64,000 bases of DNA from Streptomyces sp. NBC_01431 (lineage in GTDB: Bacteria > Actinomycetota > Actinomycetes > Streptomycetales > Streptomycetaceae), in the NCBI RefSeq assembly GCF_036231355.1, contig NZ_CP109496.1, positions 62,001-126,000 on the forward strand. Reading direction: 5' to 3'. Of the stretch, positions 52,096 to 59,851 are shown piece after piece. Position numbers and translations under genes: made by a program. Below the pieces are notes generated by a model. That model made no database searches. It was not told the origin of the DNA and was given only the letters and a program-made list of their open reading frames with translations. Each line of letters starts with the position of its first letter. Position 1 is the stretch's first letter.

Positions 52096-53192
52096 ACGCC
52101 CAGCTTCCGCTTGGCTTCGGCGAAGAAGGGGATGTGGCGGTAGTCCTTCGCCTCCTGGTCGTAGTCGGTGTACCGGTTGGTGAATCGCAGCAGCCGGTCC
52201 CGGACCTGTTCAGCGGATTCGCTGTGGATGTGCCGTTCGATCGCCTGGATCTCCCCCAGGAACTCGGCCAGCACGGCGGGCAGCCCCGGGCTCAGATGGA
52301 TCAGACCGTCCTTCAGCCGGATACCGTCCGCGGCGATCAGGTAGTTGAAGAGCAACTGGGAGGCCACAGCGTCGTAGTTGGGCCGGGGTATCCCCTCGAC
52401 CGCGTAGCGGAGCAGCCGTTCGGACAGGACGTACTCATAGGTGAGCCTCGCGCCACGCTCAGGCAGCGCGGAGTCATGGAGGCAGGCCAGCATGGCGGAC
52501 ACGTCGACCCGCAGTTCCTCCAGTCCGGCCAGCGGCTTCAGCTTCTTCACCGGGAGGAAGCCGGGAATCGGCATGTCGCCCTGCCGGTGGTGGTATTCGT
52601 GCAACCGCACCCACCAGGCCGACGCCTGCTCGACTTCTTCCGGCCGCGCGGCTTCGACCAACGGGAACGATCCCTCGGCCATGACGTTCTTCGCCAGAAG
52701 CCGGGTCAGGCGCAGATGCCGTTCCACGAACTTGTCGATGAAGTAGAAGACAAGGTCGCCGCGCTCCTGGCGGCCGTCGATGTGGTTCTCGGGGAAGAGC
52801 GCCACCACGGGTCGTGCCTCGAAGCCCTTCGACATCCGCTCGATCGTCACCGGCATGGTCGGGCTGGGGTACCCGGCGTCCAGGCGCTCGTCGGTGGGCA
52901 GCGTCCGGTAGGTCAGGAATTCCAGGGACAGCGTCGGGAAGTAGGACGCGTCGAACAACGAGAAGATATGGTTGTCCGCCCGGGTGTTGATGTGCGCCTT
53001 GGTGCGGAGCAGCCGAGGATCCTCGGCGAACGCGAGGGCGTCATCGGCGAACGTCTGGACGGCTGGCACCTTCCGGAGCACCGGCGACGTGGTCAGCTCA
53101 CGGGCGAGACGCTTGAGGAACACTTCGTCGCGCACTTCGTCGCGTCGGACCGAGCCGCGCAGTGCGTTGACCGCGTCGATGATGTCGTTCAC
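52092..53192 (-). CDS. DUF6421-like putative metalloenzyme (366 aa)
   Basis: The second half follows the pattern I know from DUF6421: VRLHEYHHRQGDMPIPGFLP with His198, Glu199, His201 and His202, LAGLEELRVDVSAMLACLHD, YVLSERLLRYAVEGIPRPNY and SQLLFNYLIAADGIRLKDGL. The His/Glu cluster suggests a metal site. The N-terminal half (FDASYFPTLSLEFLTYRTLP, RPVVALFPENHIDGRQERGD) is shorter than in larger family members. Function unknown. Second gene of the operon, 23 bp after the haem-oxygenase-like gene. Confidence 0.75.
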   Translation of the reverse strand: MNDIIDAVNALRGSVRRDEVRDEVFLKRLARELTTSPVLRKVPAVQTFADDALAFAEDPRLLRTKAHINTRADNHIFSLFDASYFPTLSLEFLTYRTLPTDERLDAGYPSPTMPVTIERMSKGFEARPVVALFPENHIDGRQERGDLVFYFIDKFVERHLRLTRLLAKNVMAEGSFPLVEAARPEEVEQASAWWVRLHEYHHRQGDMPIPGFLPVKKLKPLAGLEELRVDVSAMLACLHDSALPERGARLTYEYVLSERLLRYAVEGIPRPNYDAVASQLLFNYLIAADGIRLKDGLIHLSPGLPAVLAEFLGEIQAIERHIHSESAEQVRDRLLRFTNRYTDYDQEAKDYRHIPFFAEAKRKLGV

Positions 53193-53215
53193 TGGCTTTG
53201 TACGTCCTTCCCGGA

Positions 53216-54001
53216 TCAGCCCGCGGAGATCTGATCGGCGAAGTCGTCGAGCGCGCCGGCCCAGTGGGCCGCGTAATCCGTGGCGAGCAGCACCAGCTCT
53301 TCGGCGTCCTCTTCACTCTCGACCAGGGCGGTCATGCCGGTCTCCGCGTCGCTGACCGACTGGGCGTGACTCGTCTCGGCCTTGATGTGCGCGTCGATCC
53401 AGACCAGCGCGTCGGACGCGGCGAAGAGCTTCTGCCCGCCGACAAGCACCTTGCCGTACATGCGCCGGAACGCGACGGCGATGTCCAACGCCGTGGCCTC
53501 CACGACCCGCAGCTGCACCGCAGCGCCCAGCCGATGAGTGGACAGCGACTCCATCGCCCCGAGCAGCTTGGCGACGCCCGCCGGCAGATCCCGTGGCGTC
53601 TCCTCGCCGGCCGCTTCCGCCAGCGGCCCCACAATCGAGTCCGCCCACCACAGGTAGTGGACCCCGGCCGCTCCACGAGGCGCCACCGCGCTGAAGTCCA
53701 CGGCCAGGTTGTCCAGATCGTCGCCGATCACCCGATACGCCGTCTGGAAGGCCCCCAACGCCTCCCGCCCCGGAGCCTGCTGCACCACGAAGTGCCGCGC
53801 CGCCGCGCCGAGTCCCGAGATCGTTGTGAACATGAACGCCTTGGTCATCGCCTCCCACTGCCGCGCCACGGCCAGCGCGTCCGTAACGGAGACCACGTCA
53901 ACAGCCCTCGCCGCCGCGAAGAACCGGTTCTCAGGCCTCACCAACCCAGCCGTTCTCACGACGGCGGCCACCCGCTCGTCAAGCCCCGTGTCAGTGGGCA
54001 C
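53216..54001 (-). CDS. Haem-oxygenase-like (HDO-type) putative diiron enzyme (261 aa)
   Basis: All-helical protein with the order seen in haem-oxygenase-like diiron oxidases and TenA relatives: [60 protein letters not shown] and [20 protein letters not shown]. Candidate metal ligands are Glu168, His205, Glu209, His212 and Asp218. In other clusters such enzymes carry out N-oxygenation, desaturation or C-C cleavage of amino-acid substrates. GTG 54001 with AAGGGGGAG upstream. First gene of the operon; assignment of metal use is inference. Confidence 0.68.
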   Translation of the reverse strand: MPTDTGLDERVAAVVRTAGLVRPENRFFAAARAVDVVSVTDALAVARQWEAMTKAFMFTTISGLGAAARHFVVQQAPGREALGAFQTAYRVIGDDLDNLAVDFSAVAPRGAAGVHYLWWADSIVGPLAEAAGEETPRDLPAGVAKLLGAMESLSTHRLGAAVQLRVVEATALDIAVAFRRMYGKVLVGGQKLFAASDALVWIDAHIKAETSHAQSVSDAETGMTALVESEEDAEELVLLATDYAAHWAGALDDFADQISAG

Positions 54002-54020
54002 GGCACTCCCCCTTTGCGCA

Positions 54021-54046
54021 GTAACATTTCACATGTCACAAGTTAC
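54021..54046. promoter_or_regulatory. 26-bp palindrome upstream of the operon (operator)
   Basis: GTAACATTTCACATG then TCACAAGTTAC; 20 of 26 positions are symmetric about an ACATGT centre with perfect GTAAC/GTTAC ends. AT-rich in a GC-rich context and 20 bp upstream of the first start codon. Looks like a binding site for a dimeric repressor; no regulator gene is adjacent. Confidence 0.6.
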
Positions 54047-54179
54047 ATAGCACTGAAAGAGGCGTCAACAGCCGTCAGAGTGGCGGCGGGGCATCAACGC
54101 AGCATCGGGAGGGGACCAGGCACGCGGACTGAGGGAGGGGGCCTGGGGCCGTTCGGCGTTCGATCACGGCCCACGCTGG

Positions 54180-54781
54180 CGAAGGACTTCACGAGGGAGT
54201 ACGACACCCTCCAGCGGAGCGCAGCCGGCTTCCGGACCGGCGTCGGCGCCGCGCAGGCCGATGTCCGTTCCGGCGTGGCGCTGCTCACCCGCCATGCGGC
54301 GCCGCGCTTCACCTCGGCCCTGCGCATGGTGAAGACAACAGCCCAGTACGTGCTGGTGGATGGCACTTCGACTGAGCGCGACCGGGTCGGCGCGATGCAC
54401 CTGCCGACGACAGCGCAAAGCACCGCCGCCAGGCGTGAACCTCCAGGTCATCACGCCCTCGACAGCAGGTCCGGTCGTTATCCCGGGTGCGGCCCGGCCG
54501 CACGCACGTCCTCACCGCGTCCCTCGGCACCCCATTGTCACCACCCGTCGGCGCCTGGGTGTCCCCGCCCTGGCCGGGCCTGGGCTATCTCGGTGCTGGC
54601 GCAAGCATTCCCGTCCGGCGCCGCCCCGGCAATAAACTCCCCACCCGACAGAGGCCGTTGAGCAAGGCCCATGCCCAACTGCGTTACTGCGTTACCGCGT
54701 CGAGCGTGGCATGGCGAGACTCAAGACCTGGCGAATCTTCCGCCAGGCCCGCTCCAGCGCCAACTGGCACACGTCAGACGT
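54180..54781 (+). pseudogene. Old IS5-type transposase remnant
   Basis: Fragments in several frames keep the order of an IS5 transposase: QYVLVDGTSTERDRVG, GVNLQVITPSTAG, and the C-terminus RVERGMARLKTWRIFRQARS then SANWHTSDV. The final codons (LRV and TGA) reappear after 58924, beyond the inserted element, so the remnant was itself a target for the later insertion. Confidence 0.6.
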
Positions 54782-54785
54782 CATC

Positions 54786-55242
54786 TCATTTGGCTAGCCT
54801 TCGGTAGCAGATGCGGGTGCAGGCGACGCTGGTGAAGGCGAGGAAATGGTCGGCCTTGCGCTCGTAGCGGCGATGAAGCCGGCGACAGCCGGCCAGCCAC
54901 GACATGGTGCGCTCGATGGTCCAGCGGTGGCGTCCCAGGCGGGTTGAACTCTCCATTCCCCTGCGGGAGATGCGGTGGGTGATGCCCCGGCCGCGTAACC
55001 ATTTCCGCAGATGGTCGTAGTCGTAGCCCTTGTCGGCATGCAGCTTGCCCGGCCGCCGCCTGCGGGGCCCGCGGCGCGAGCGGATGGGCGGGATACCCCG
55101 TGCCAGGGGCTCGAGCGCCTGGCTGTCGTGCAGGTTCGCCCCCGAGATCCCGACGGACAGGGGCAGACCGGTCCGCTCCGTGATCAAGTGGATCTTCGAG
55201 CTGTACTTGCCCCGGTCCACAGGATTCGGACCCGTCAGGTCC
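54786..55242 (-). pseudogene. IS5-type transposase, C-terminal part
   Basis: DLTGPNPVDRGKYSSKIHLI, TERTGLPLSVGISGANLHDS, RPGKLHADKGYDYDHLRKWL, GRHRWTIERTMSWLAGCRRL and HFLAFTSVACTRICYRRLAK: intact C-terminal two thirds with the second Asp (ADKGYD) and Glu (TIERTMSWL). Cut off from its N-terminus (58548-58885) by the nested elements, so inactive. Confidence 0.9.
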
Positions 55243-55471
55243 CCGTTACCGTCTTCGTGGCCCTGAATCAGGGCTCCCGGCCTCCGGCCCCGGTATGACT
55301 CGGTCCCCCAGTCGATGATGATCGAAAAGGTGGTGTCGCCGGTGTCGGAGGCATTGGCAGACCGCTGATTAGAGGCACGAGCGCCCCTTGGGCAGTCTCT
55401 TCGTAACGTGGATGCCGGCACGCTGATGCCGCAGGTGAGGCCGGGAGGAATACGAGCGCGGGAGCGAAGGC
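55243..55471 (+). ncRNA. Candidate IS110 bridge RNA region
   Basis: IS110-type elements make a structured RNA from the long non-coding end before the transposase; its loops pair with target and donor DNA and guide recombination. This 229-bp non-coding stretch is in the right place. It holds TAGAGGCAC, which also marks the right end of the element, as a donor-guide sequence might. Also contains GC-rich inverted parts (CTCCCGGCCTCCGG near 55273). RNA ends cannot be set from sequence alone. Confidence 0.5.
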
Positions 55472-56674
55472 ATGTCGGACGAGACGGGCATCGACATCTA
55501 TCTGGGCCTGGACGTCGGCAAGGGCGATCACCATGCCGCTGCCGTGAACCAGGCGGGGAAGAAGGTTTTCGACAAGCCGCTGCCGAACAGCGAACCAAAG
55601 CTGCGGGAGCTGTTCGACAAGCTTCAGGCCAAGCACGGAACGGTACTGGTGGTCGTCGACCAGCCTGCTTCCATCGGGGCCCTGCCGCTGGCGGTCGCCC
55701 GGAACGTGGGTTGTCAGGTCGGCTACCTGCCCGGACTCACGATGCGGAGGATCGCCGACCTTTACCCTGGTGAGGCGAAAACGGACGCCCGTGACGCGTT
55801 CATCATCGCCGACGCGGCCAGAGCGATGCCTCACACCCTCAGGACCATCGATCTCGCGGATGAGGCCGTTGCCGAGCTCGCGATGATCGCCGGGTTCGAC
55901 GACGATCTCGCGGGCGAGTCCACCCGGATCGCCAACCGGCTCCGTGGTCTCCTCACGCAGATCCACCCGTCCCTGGAACGAGTCTTGGGACCGCGGATCC
56001 AGCATCCGGCCGTGCTCAAACTGCTGGGCCAGTTCGGCTCCCCGGCCCAGATCCGCAAAGCCGGACGCCGTCGCCTCGTGACCCTGATACGTCCCAAGGC
56101 GCCGCGAATGGCCGAGCGACTGATCGAGGACATCTTCACCGCACTCGACGAACAGACCGTCGTCGTTCCGGGCACTGAAGCAGCTGCGCTGATCGTCCCC
56201 AGCCTCGCCGACTCACTCCAGTCCGTCCTTGACCAGCGAAAACTCCTCGCGACCCGGATCAAAGAACTCCTGGAGGCCCACCCTCTTTCCCATGTCCTGA
56301 TCTCGATGCCCGGCATCGGGATCAGGGCCGCTGCCCGCATCCTCATCGACGTCGGTGACGGCAGTGGCTTCGCCACCGCAGGCCATCTCGCTGCGTACGC
56401 CGGCCTCGCGCCGGTGACCCGCAACTCCGGCTCCTCCATCCGCGGCGAACATCCCTCCCGGCGAGGCAACAAACAGCTCAAGAGGGCGTTCTACCTGGCT
56501 GCGTTCGCCTCGCTCTCCCAGCCCGAGTCACGCGCCTACTACGACCGCAAACGCCGCGAGGGGAAACACCACGTTGCCGCTCTGATCGCGCTCGCCCGAC
56601 GCCGCATCGACGTCCTGTTCGCCATGCTCCGCGACGGCACCTTCTACCAACCACCCACACCAGCATCGGCTTGA
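55472..56674 (+). CDS. IS110-family transposase (400 aa)
   Basis: N-terminal RuvC-like DEDD domain: IYLGLDVGKGDHHAAAVNQA, VLVVVDQPASIGALPLAVAR, EAKTDARDAFIIADAARAMP. C-terminal Tnp20 domain with SMPGIGIRAAARILIDVGDG, AAYAGLAPVTRNSGSSIRGE and RRGNKQLKRAFYLAAFASLS holding the catalytic Ser (RNSGSSI). Complete and in frame, so possibly active. Family members recombine DNA with the help of a bridge RNA. Confidence 0.95.
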   Translation: MSDETGIDIYLGLDVGKGDHHAAAVNQAGKKVFDKPLPNSEPKLRELFDKLQAKHGTVLVVVDQPASIGALPLAVARNVGCQVGYLPGLTMRRIADLYPGEAKTDARDAFIIADAARAMPHTLRTIDLADEAVAELAMIAGFDDDLAGESTRIANRLRGLLTQIHPSLERVLGPRIQHPAVLKLLGQFGSPAQIRKAGRRRLVTLIRPKAPRMAERLIEDIFTALDEQTVVVPGTEAAALIVPSLADSLQSVLDQRKLLATRIKELLEAHPLSHVLISMPGIGIRAAARILIDVGDGSGFATAGHLAAYAGLAPVTRNSGSSIRGEHPSRRGNKQLKRAFYLAAFASLSQPESRAYYDRKRREGKHHVAALIALARRRIDVLFAMLRDGTFYQPPTPASA

Positions 56675-56703
56675 CGAAAACCATAGAGGCACCTTTTCAA
56701 CGC

Positions 56704-58537
56704 CAATGCCACGTAGTTAAGCCTTGGCCCGATTCGTCAACTGCCGTCCGCAGACCCGAGGGTGGGCGCGGTGCGGCAAACGGGACCTCTGGTAAAGCAA
56801 GGAAGCTCGCCAAGATCTTCCTGTTACGAGAGGTCCCGTGTCCTGCCAGCCTGCAAACACCATGCTGACCCGTACTGTCACCGTGGCCGGCGGTGTCTAC
56901 GCACCCGGCCACCTGGGCGAGTTGACCCCGTACGTGCCCTTCGAGCTGGTCGATGACGTGCTCGCGCGAACGCGCAGGGTTCAGCGGCGGCTGCGGCAGC
57001 TCCCGTCACGGGTCGGGGTGTACTTCCTGCTGGCCCTGGGCTTGTTCCCTTCCCTGGGGTACGCCCGAGTGTGGGACAAACTCACCGCTGGCCTGCAAGG
57101 ACTTCCTCTTCAACGCCCGTCGGAGAAGAGTCTTCGGGATCTGCGCCGCCGGCTGGGGCCGGCTCCGATGAAGGAGCTGTTCGAGGTGCTGGTCGGGCCA
57201 ATGGCCCAGCCCACGACACCCGGCGTGTGTTACCGGCGGTGGCGGACCGTCGCCTTCGACGGCTGCAGCTCTCTCAAGGCTCCCGACCAGCCGCAGATCC
57301 GCGGCCTGCTGGACAAGATCCGCCACCACCGGGGCATGGCCGGCTATCCGGCCCTGCGCCTGCTGGCCCTGTGCGAGACAGGCACCCGCGGCCTGCTCGG
57401 TGCGGTCTTCGGCCCGTCGGCCACGGGCGAGATGGCCTATGCCGCGCGGCTGCTGCCTCTGTTGACCCCGAGAACGCTGTTGCTCGCCGACCGCGGCTTT
57501 GACGCGGATGCGTTCCTCGCCTCAGTGTCCGACACCGGCGCCCAACTCCTGATCCGTCTCAACCCGCGCCGTCGTCCGGCCGTACTGGCCACCTTGCCTG
57601 ACGGGTCCTTCCTGACCCGTTTCAACGGTCTCAAGCTCCGCATCATCGAAGCTCACATCACCGTCACCACCAACGACGGCAAGCACATCGGCGACCACTA
57701 CTGGCTGGCCACCACGCTGCTCGACCACCGCACCGACCCTGCCGACGCCCTGGCGCGTCTCTATCACGAACGCTGGGAAGTCGTATCGGCCTTCTACGCT
57801 CTCCGCCACACACTGCTCACCGGCCGGGTGCTGCGTTCTTGCGATCCGTCCGGGCTCGAACAGGAGGTCTGGGCGCTTCTCACGCTCTATCAGGTACTGC
57901 GCAGGGCCATGGTGGACGCAACGGAATCCGCCCCGGGCACAGACCCGGACCGGGCGAGCTTCACTGTCGCCCTCCAGGCCGCCCGCAACCAGCTGATCAC
58001 CGCCTCCGGCGTCCTGCCCGCCGACGAGGCTGCCGACACGACCAACATCCTCACGAACTCCGTCCTGACGGCCCTGCTTCCCAAGCGCCGCCCACGCATG
58101 AGTGCTCGCAGGGTGAAGTGCCCGCTGTCCCGCTACCCCTTGCGTCCGACCGAATCTCGGCCGTTGACCAGCCAGAACATCACACAGCTGGCCATCAGCA
58201 TCCACCGCCCGCACGACACGCACCCCCCATCCGGGGGTGCGGAGACCACCGTCCGGACGCCCGGCACCGCGTTGGCCAGGACCGGCACGAAAGACCGCAC
58301 GCTCCAGCTCCTGCGCTCCGACCCACACCGGACCTGGCGCGTCCGCGAGATCGCGCACGCGCTCCAGTATCCCAACTTCCACAGCCTATGCGCCCAGTTG
58401 AGCCGGTGGACTCGAGAAGGACTCCTCCATAAACCGGATCACGGCACCTACAGGCTCACCGCCTCGTGGATCCACCACGAACCGCCAGCGCCTCTGCCAT
58501 TGACGGATCGGGCCAAGGCCTAACTACGTGGCATTGT
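56704..58537 (+). mobile_element. IS4-type element, complete (1834 bp)
   Basis: 30-bp inverted repeats at 56704-56733 and 58508-58537 (CAATGCCACGTAGTTA... ) differ at one position. They are flanked by a perfect 10-bp target duplication TTTTCAACGC (56694-56703 and 58538-58547). Youngest insertion of the nested set. Confidence 0.95.
56838..58523 (+). CDS. IS4-family transposase (561 aa)
   Basis: N-terminal IS4 domain (ELVDDVLARTRRVQRRLRQL, VGVYFLLALGLFPSLGYARV) then the DDE core: VAFDGCSSLKAPD (Asp), TLLLADRGFDADAFLASVSD (Asp), LARLYHERWEVVSAFYALRH (Glu in the Y-(2)-R-like motif). The C-terminal ~90 residues include a winged-helix-like part (DPHRTWRVREIAHALQYPNF). GTG start with GAGAGG upstream. 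Complete and probably functional. Confidence 0.94.
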   Translation: MSCQPANTMLTRTVTVAGGVYAPGHLGELTPYVPFELVDDVLARTRRVQRRLRQLPSRVGVYFLLALGLFPSLGYARVWDKLTAGLQGLPLQRPSEKSLRDLRRRLGPAPMKELFEVLVGPMAQPTTPGVCYRRWRTVAFDGCSSLKAPDQPQIRGLLDKIRHHRGMAGYPALRLLALCETGTRGLLGAVFGPSATGEMAYAARLLPLLTPRTLLLADRGFDADAFLASVSDTGAQLLIRLNPRRRPAVLATLPDGSFLTRFNGLKLRIIEAHITVTTNDGKHIGDHYWLATTLLDHRTDPADALARLYHERWEVVSAFYALRHTLLTGRVLRSCDPSGLEQEVWALLTLYQVLRRAMVDATESAPGTDPDRASFTVALQAARNQLITASGVLPADEAADTTNILTNSVLTALLPKRRPRMSARRVKCPLSRYPLRPTESRPLTSQNITQLAISIHRPHDTHPPSGGAETTVRTPGTALARTGTKDRTLQLLRSDPHRTWRVREIAHALQYPNFHSLCAQLSRWTREGLLHKPDHGTYRLTASWIHHEPPAPLPLTDRAKA

Positions 58538-58547
58538 TTTCAACGCC

Positions 58548-58885
58548 CGCATGTTCACCGAGTCGATCGCGCACCTCGACCAGTCCAACTCCCCACGGGC
58601 GCCGAGCTCGTCGAGGACCAGGCGGTGCAGCTTCGCCCACACCCTGGCCTTCGACCACTCGGCAAACCGCCGATGGGCCGTCGCTCCCGACGGCCCGAAG
58701 GACGCCGACGGCAACGGCTGCCAGGTACAGCCGGACGTCGCCACGAACACAATCGCGGCCAGCACCTCGCGATCACCGTGCCGACGCCGACCGCCCCCCT
58801 GAGGACGCAACGGCGCCTCCGGCACCACCCGCTGGAACAGCTTCCACAACTCGTCCGGCACCAGCCGCTCAACAATACCCGCCAC
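58548..58885 (-). pseudogene. IS5-type transposase, N-terminal part
   Basis: MAGIVERLVPDELWKLFQRV, then DREVLAAIVFVATSGCTWQP, TAHRRFAEWSKARVWAKLHR and WSRCAIDSVNMRALK with the first catalytic Asp (AIDSVN). It is separated from its C-terminal part at 54786-55242. Confidence 0.9.
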
Positions 58886-58924
58886 AGCCGACAGCCTACC
58901 GAAGCAGCCAAATGAGATGACGTC

Positions 58925-59175
58925 TTACGGGTGTGAGACGGGACGGCGAAGCGGTGCAGCACCGTGATCGTGTCGTCCACGGTGGTGTGGAGGGCCAGGG
59001 TGCGGGCCGCGGTCGAGATGGCCAGGACCGTGATCCTGTCCCTCTGAGGCAGCCCCGACAGCCGGTCTGCACGGTCACCGGCGAGCGCGCTCGCAGCGGT
59101 GGCCATGGGCTCGGACATGAGCACGGTCTCCAGCCAGGCCAGTCCGGCCGGTGCCGGCACGGCCCGCGCATCCAT
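58925..59175 (-). CDS. Possible hypothetical gene fragment
   Basis: A minus-strand frame reading VLMSEPMATAASALAGDRAD, RITVLAISTAARTLALHTTV and DDTITVLHRFAVPSHTRKT looks partly protein-like. Its 3' end runs into the IS5 boundary. No ribosome site and no family recognised. May be chance. Confidence 0.25.
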
Positions 59176-59261
59176 TCGATCCGGGGCCGAGCATCATCAA
59201 CCCCGCCCTGGCCGATCGACACCGATGTCCTGAAACCGGCTCGGGTTGGTTTGCCGTACCG

Positions 59262-59290
59262 TTGCACAAGGTGATCTAGCTTGCTAGGAT
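59262..59290 (+). promoter_or_regulatory. σ70-type promoter of the RHH-VOC-methyltransferase operon
   Basis: TTGCAC at 59262-59267 and TAGGAT at 59285-59290, spacing 17 bp. Transcription would begin near 59297, only ~8 bp before the GTG at 59305, so the mRNA is nearly leaderless. The overlapping inverted TGCTAG/CTAGCA half-sites (59282-59298) are a plausible binding site for the RHH protein itself. Confidence 0.65.
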
Positions 59291-59304
59291 GCTAGCATCT
59301 GCTT

Positions 59305-59484
59305 GTGAGTGATGAGGAAGTCAAGCAATTCAACGTGTACCTGCCGATCGGACTGATCAAGCAGGTCAAGTACCGCGCCATCGAGTCGGGCATGTCGTTG
59401 TCGGCGCTCGTCGCTGACGCGCTGCGCGCTTACCTTGACGACGCCCATGGGAACAAACAGCAATCGCCCAAGAAGGAGACCTGA
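59305..59484 (+). CDS. Ribbon-helix-helix (CopG-like) protein (59 aa)
   Basis: [40 protein letters not shown] and RAYLDDAHG: a β-strand followed by two helices, the RHH fold of CopG/Arc-type dimeric repressors. Starts at GTG 59305 without a ribosome site, matching the short leader. One base separates its stop from the next ATG. Likely represses its own operon through the TGCTAG palindrome; it could also be an antitoxin, though the next gene is not toxin-like. Confidence 0.82.
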   Translation: MSDEEVKQFNVYLPIGLIKQVKYRAIESGMSLSALVADALRAYLDDAHGNKQQSPKKET

Positions 59485-59485
59485 C

Positions 59486-59830
59486 ATGCCGACCGAAGGA
59501 ATCGAGGCCGTGTTCCTGACGACGCACAACTGGGGCAAGGCGGCGAAGTTCTTCCAGGAGCTCGGGTACGAGCTGGAGTTCGCGACGGACCACAACTCCG
59601 GCCAGCTCCGCAACGGCGGCGGTCCCTACGTGTTCATCGCCGAGGTTCCCGAGGACCAAGAGCCCCAGACGCGGATCGTGCTGAAGGTGCCGGACGCGGA
59701 CGCGTTCCGTCCCGATCCTGTCGTCGAGGTGGTCACGCCGTTCGAGGACACGCATTACGGGACCAAGGAGATGACCGTCCGCGACCCCGACGGGCGCCTG
59801 TGGAGCCTTCAGGCTCCCGCCAAGAACTGA
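59486..59830 (+). CDS. VOC-family protein (114 aa)
   Basis: Single-domain glyoxalase-like protein: IEAVFLTTHNWGKAAKFFQE, LGYELEFATDHNSGQLRNGG, YVFIAEVPEDQEPQ, EMTVRDPDGRLWSLQAP. DPDGRLWSLQ is the second βαβββ module end. AAGGAG lies within the end of the RHH gene, so translation is coupled. May bind a small ligand or metal; substrate unknown. Confidence 0.88.
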   Translation: MPTEGIEAVFLTTHNWGKAAKFFQELGYELEFATDHNSGQLRNGGGPYVFIAEVPEDQEPQTRIVLKVPDADAFRPDPVVEVVTPFEDTHYGTKEMTVRDPDGRLWSLQAPAKN

Positions 59831-59851
59831 CTGCGACGAAGGGCGAACACC

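Larger units (their letters stand above)
55243..56693 (+). mobile_element. IS110-family element (about 1.45 kb)
   Basis: Boundaries are inferred from where the host IS5 reading breaks (...AAAAGG / GACCTGACGG...): left end about 55243, right end about 56693. Layout is typical: a ~229-bp 5' non-coding part, one transposase gene, a short 3' tail, and no inverted repeats. The 9-bp TAGAGGCAC occurs in the 5' part (55370-55378) and at the right end (56684-56692). Confidence 0.75.
54782..58920 (-). mobile_element. IS5-type element carrying nested IS110 and IS4 elements
   Basis: Ends at 54782 (CATCTCATTTGGCT) and 58920 (AGCCAAATGAGATG) are inverted repeats, flanked by a 4-bp repeat ACGT (54778-54781 and 58921-58924). 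The element's minus-strand transposase is split: N-terminal part 58548-58885, C-terminal part 54786-55242. Removing the IS110 and IS4 elements rejoins ...IDSVNMRALK and DLTGPNPVDRGKY... . Order of events: this element first, then IS110, then IS4 beside or into the IS110 edge. Confidence 0.85.
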
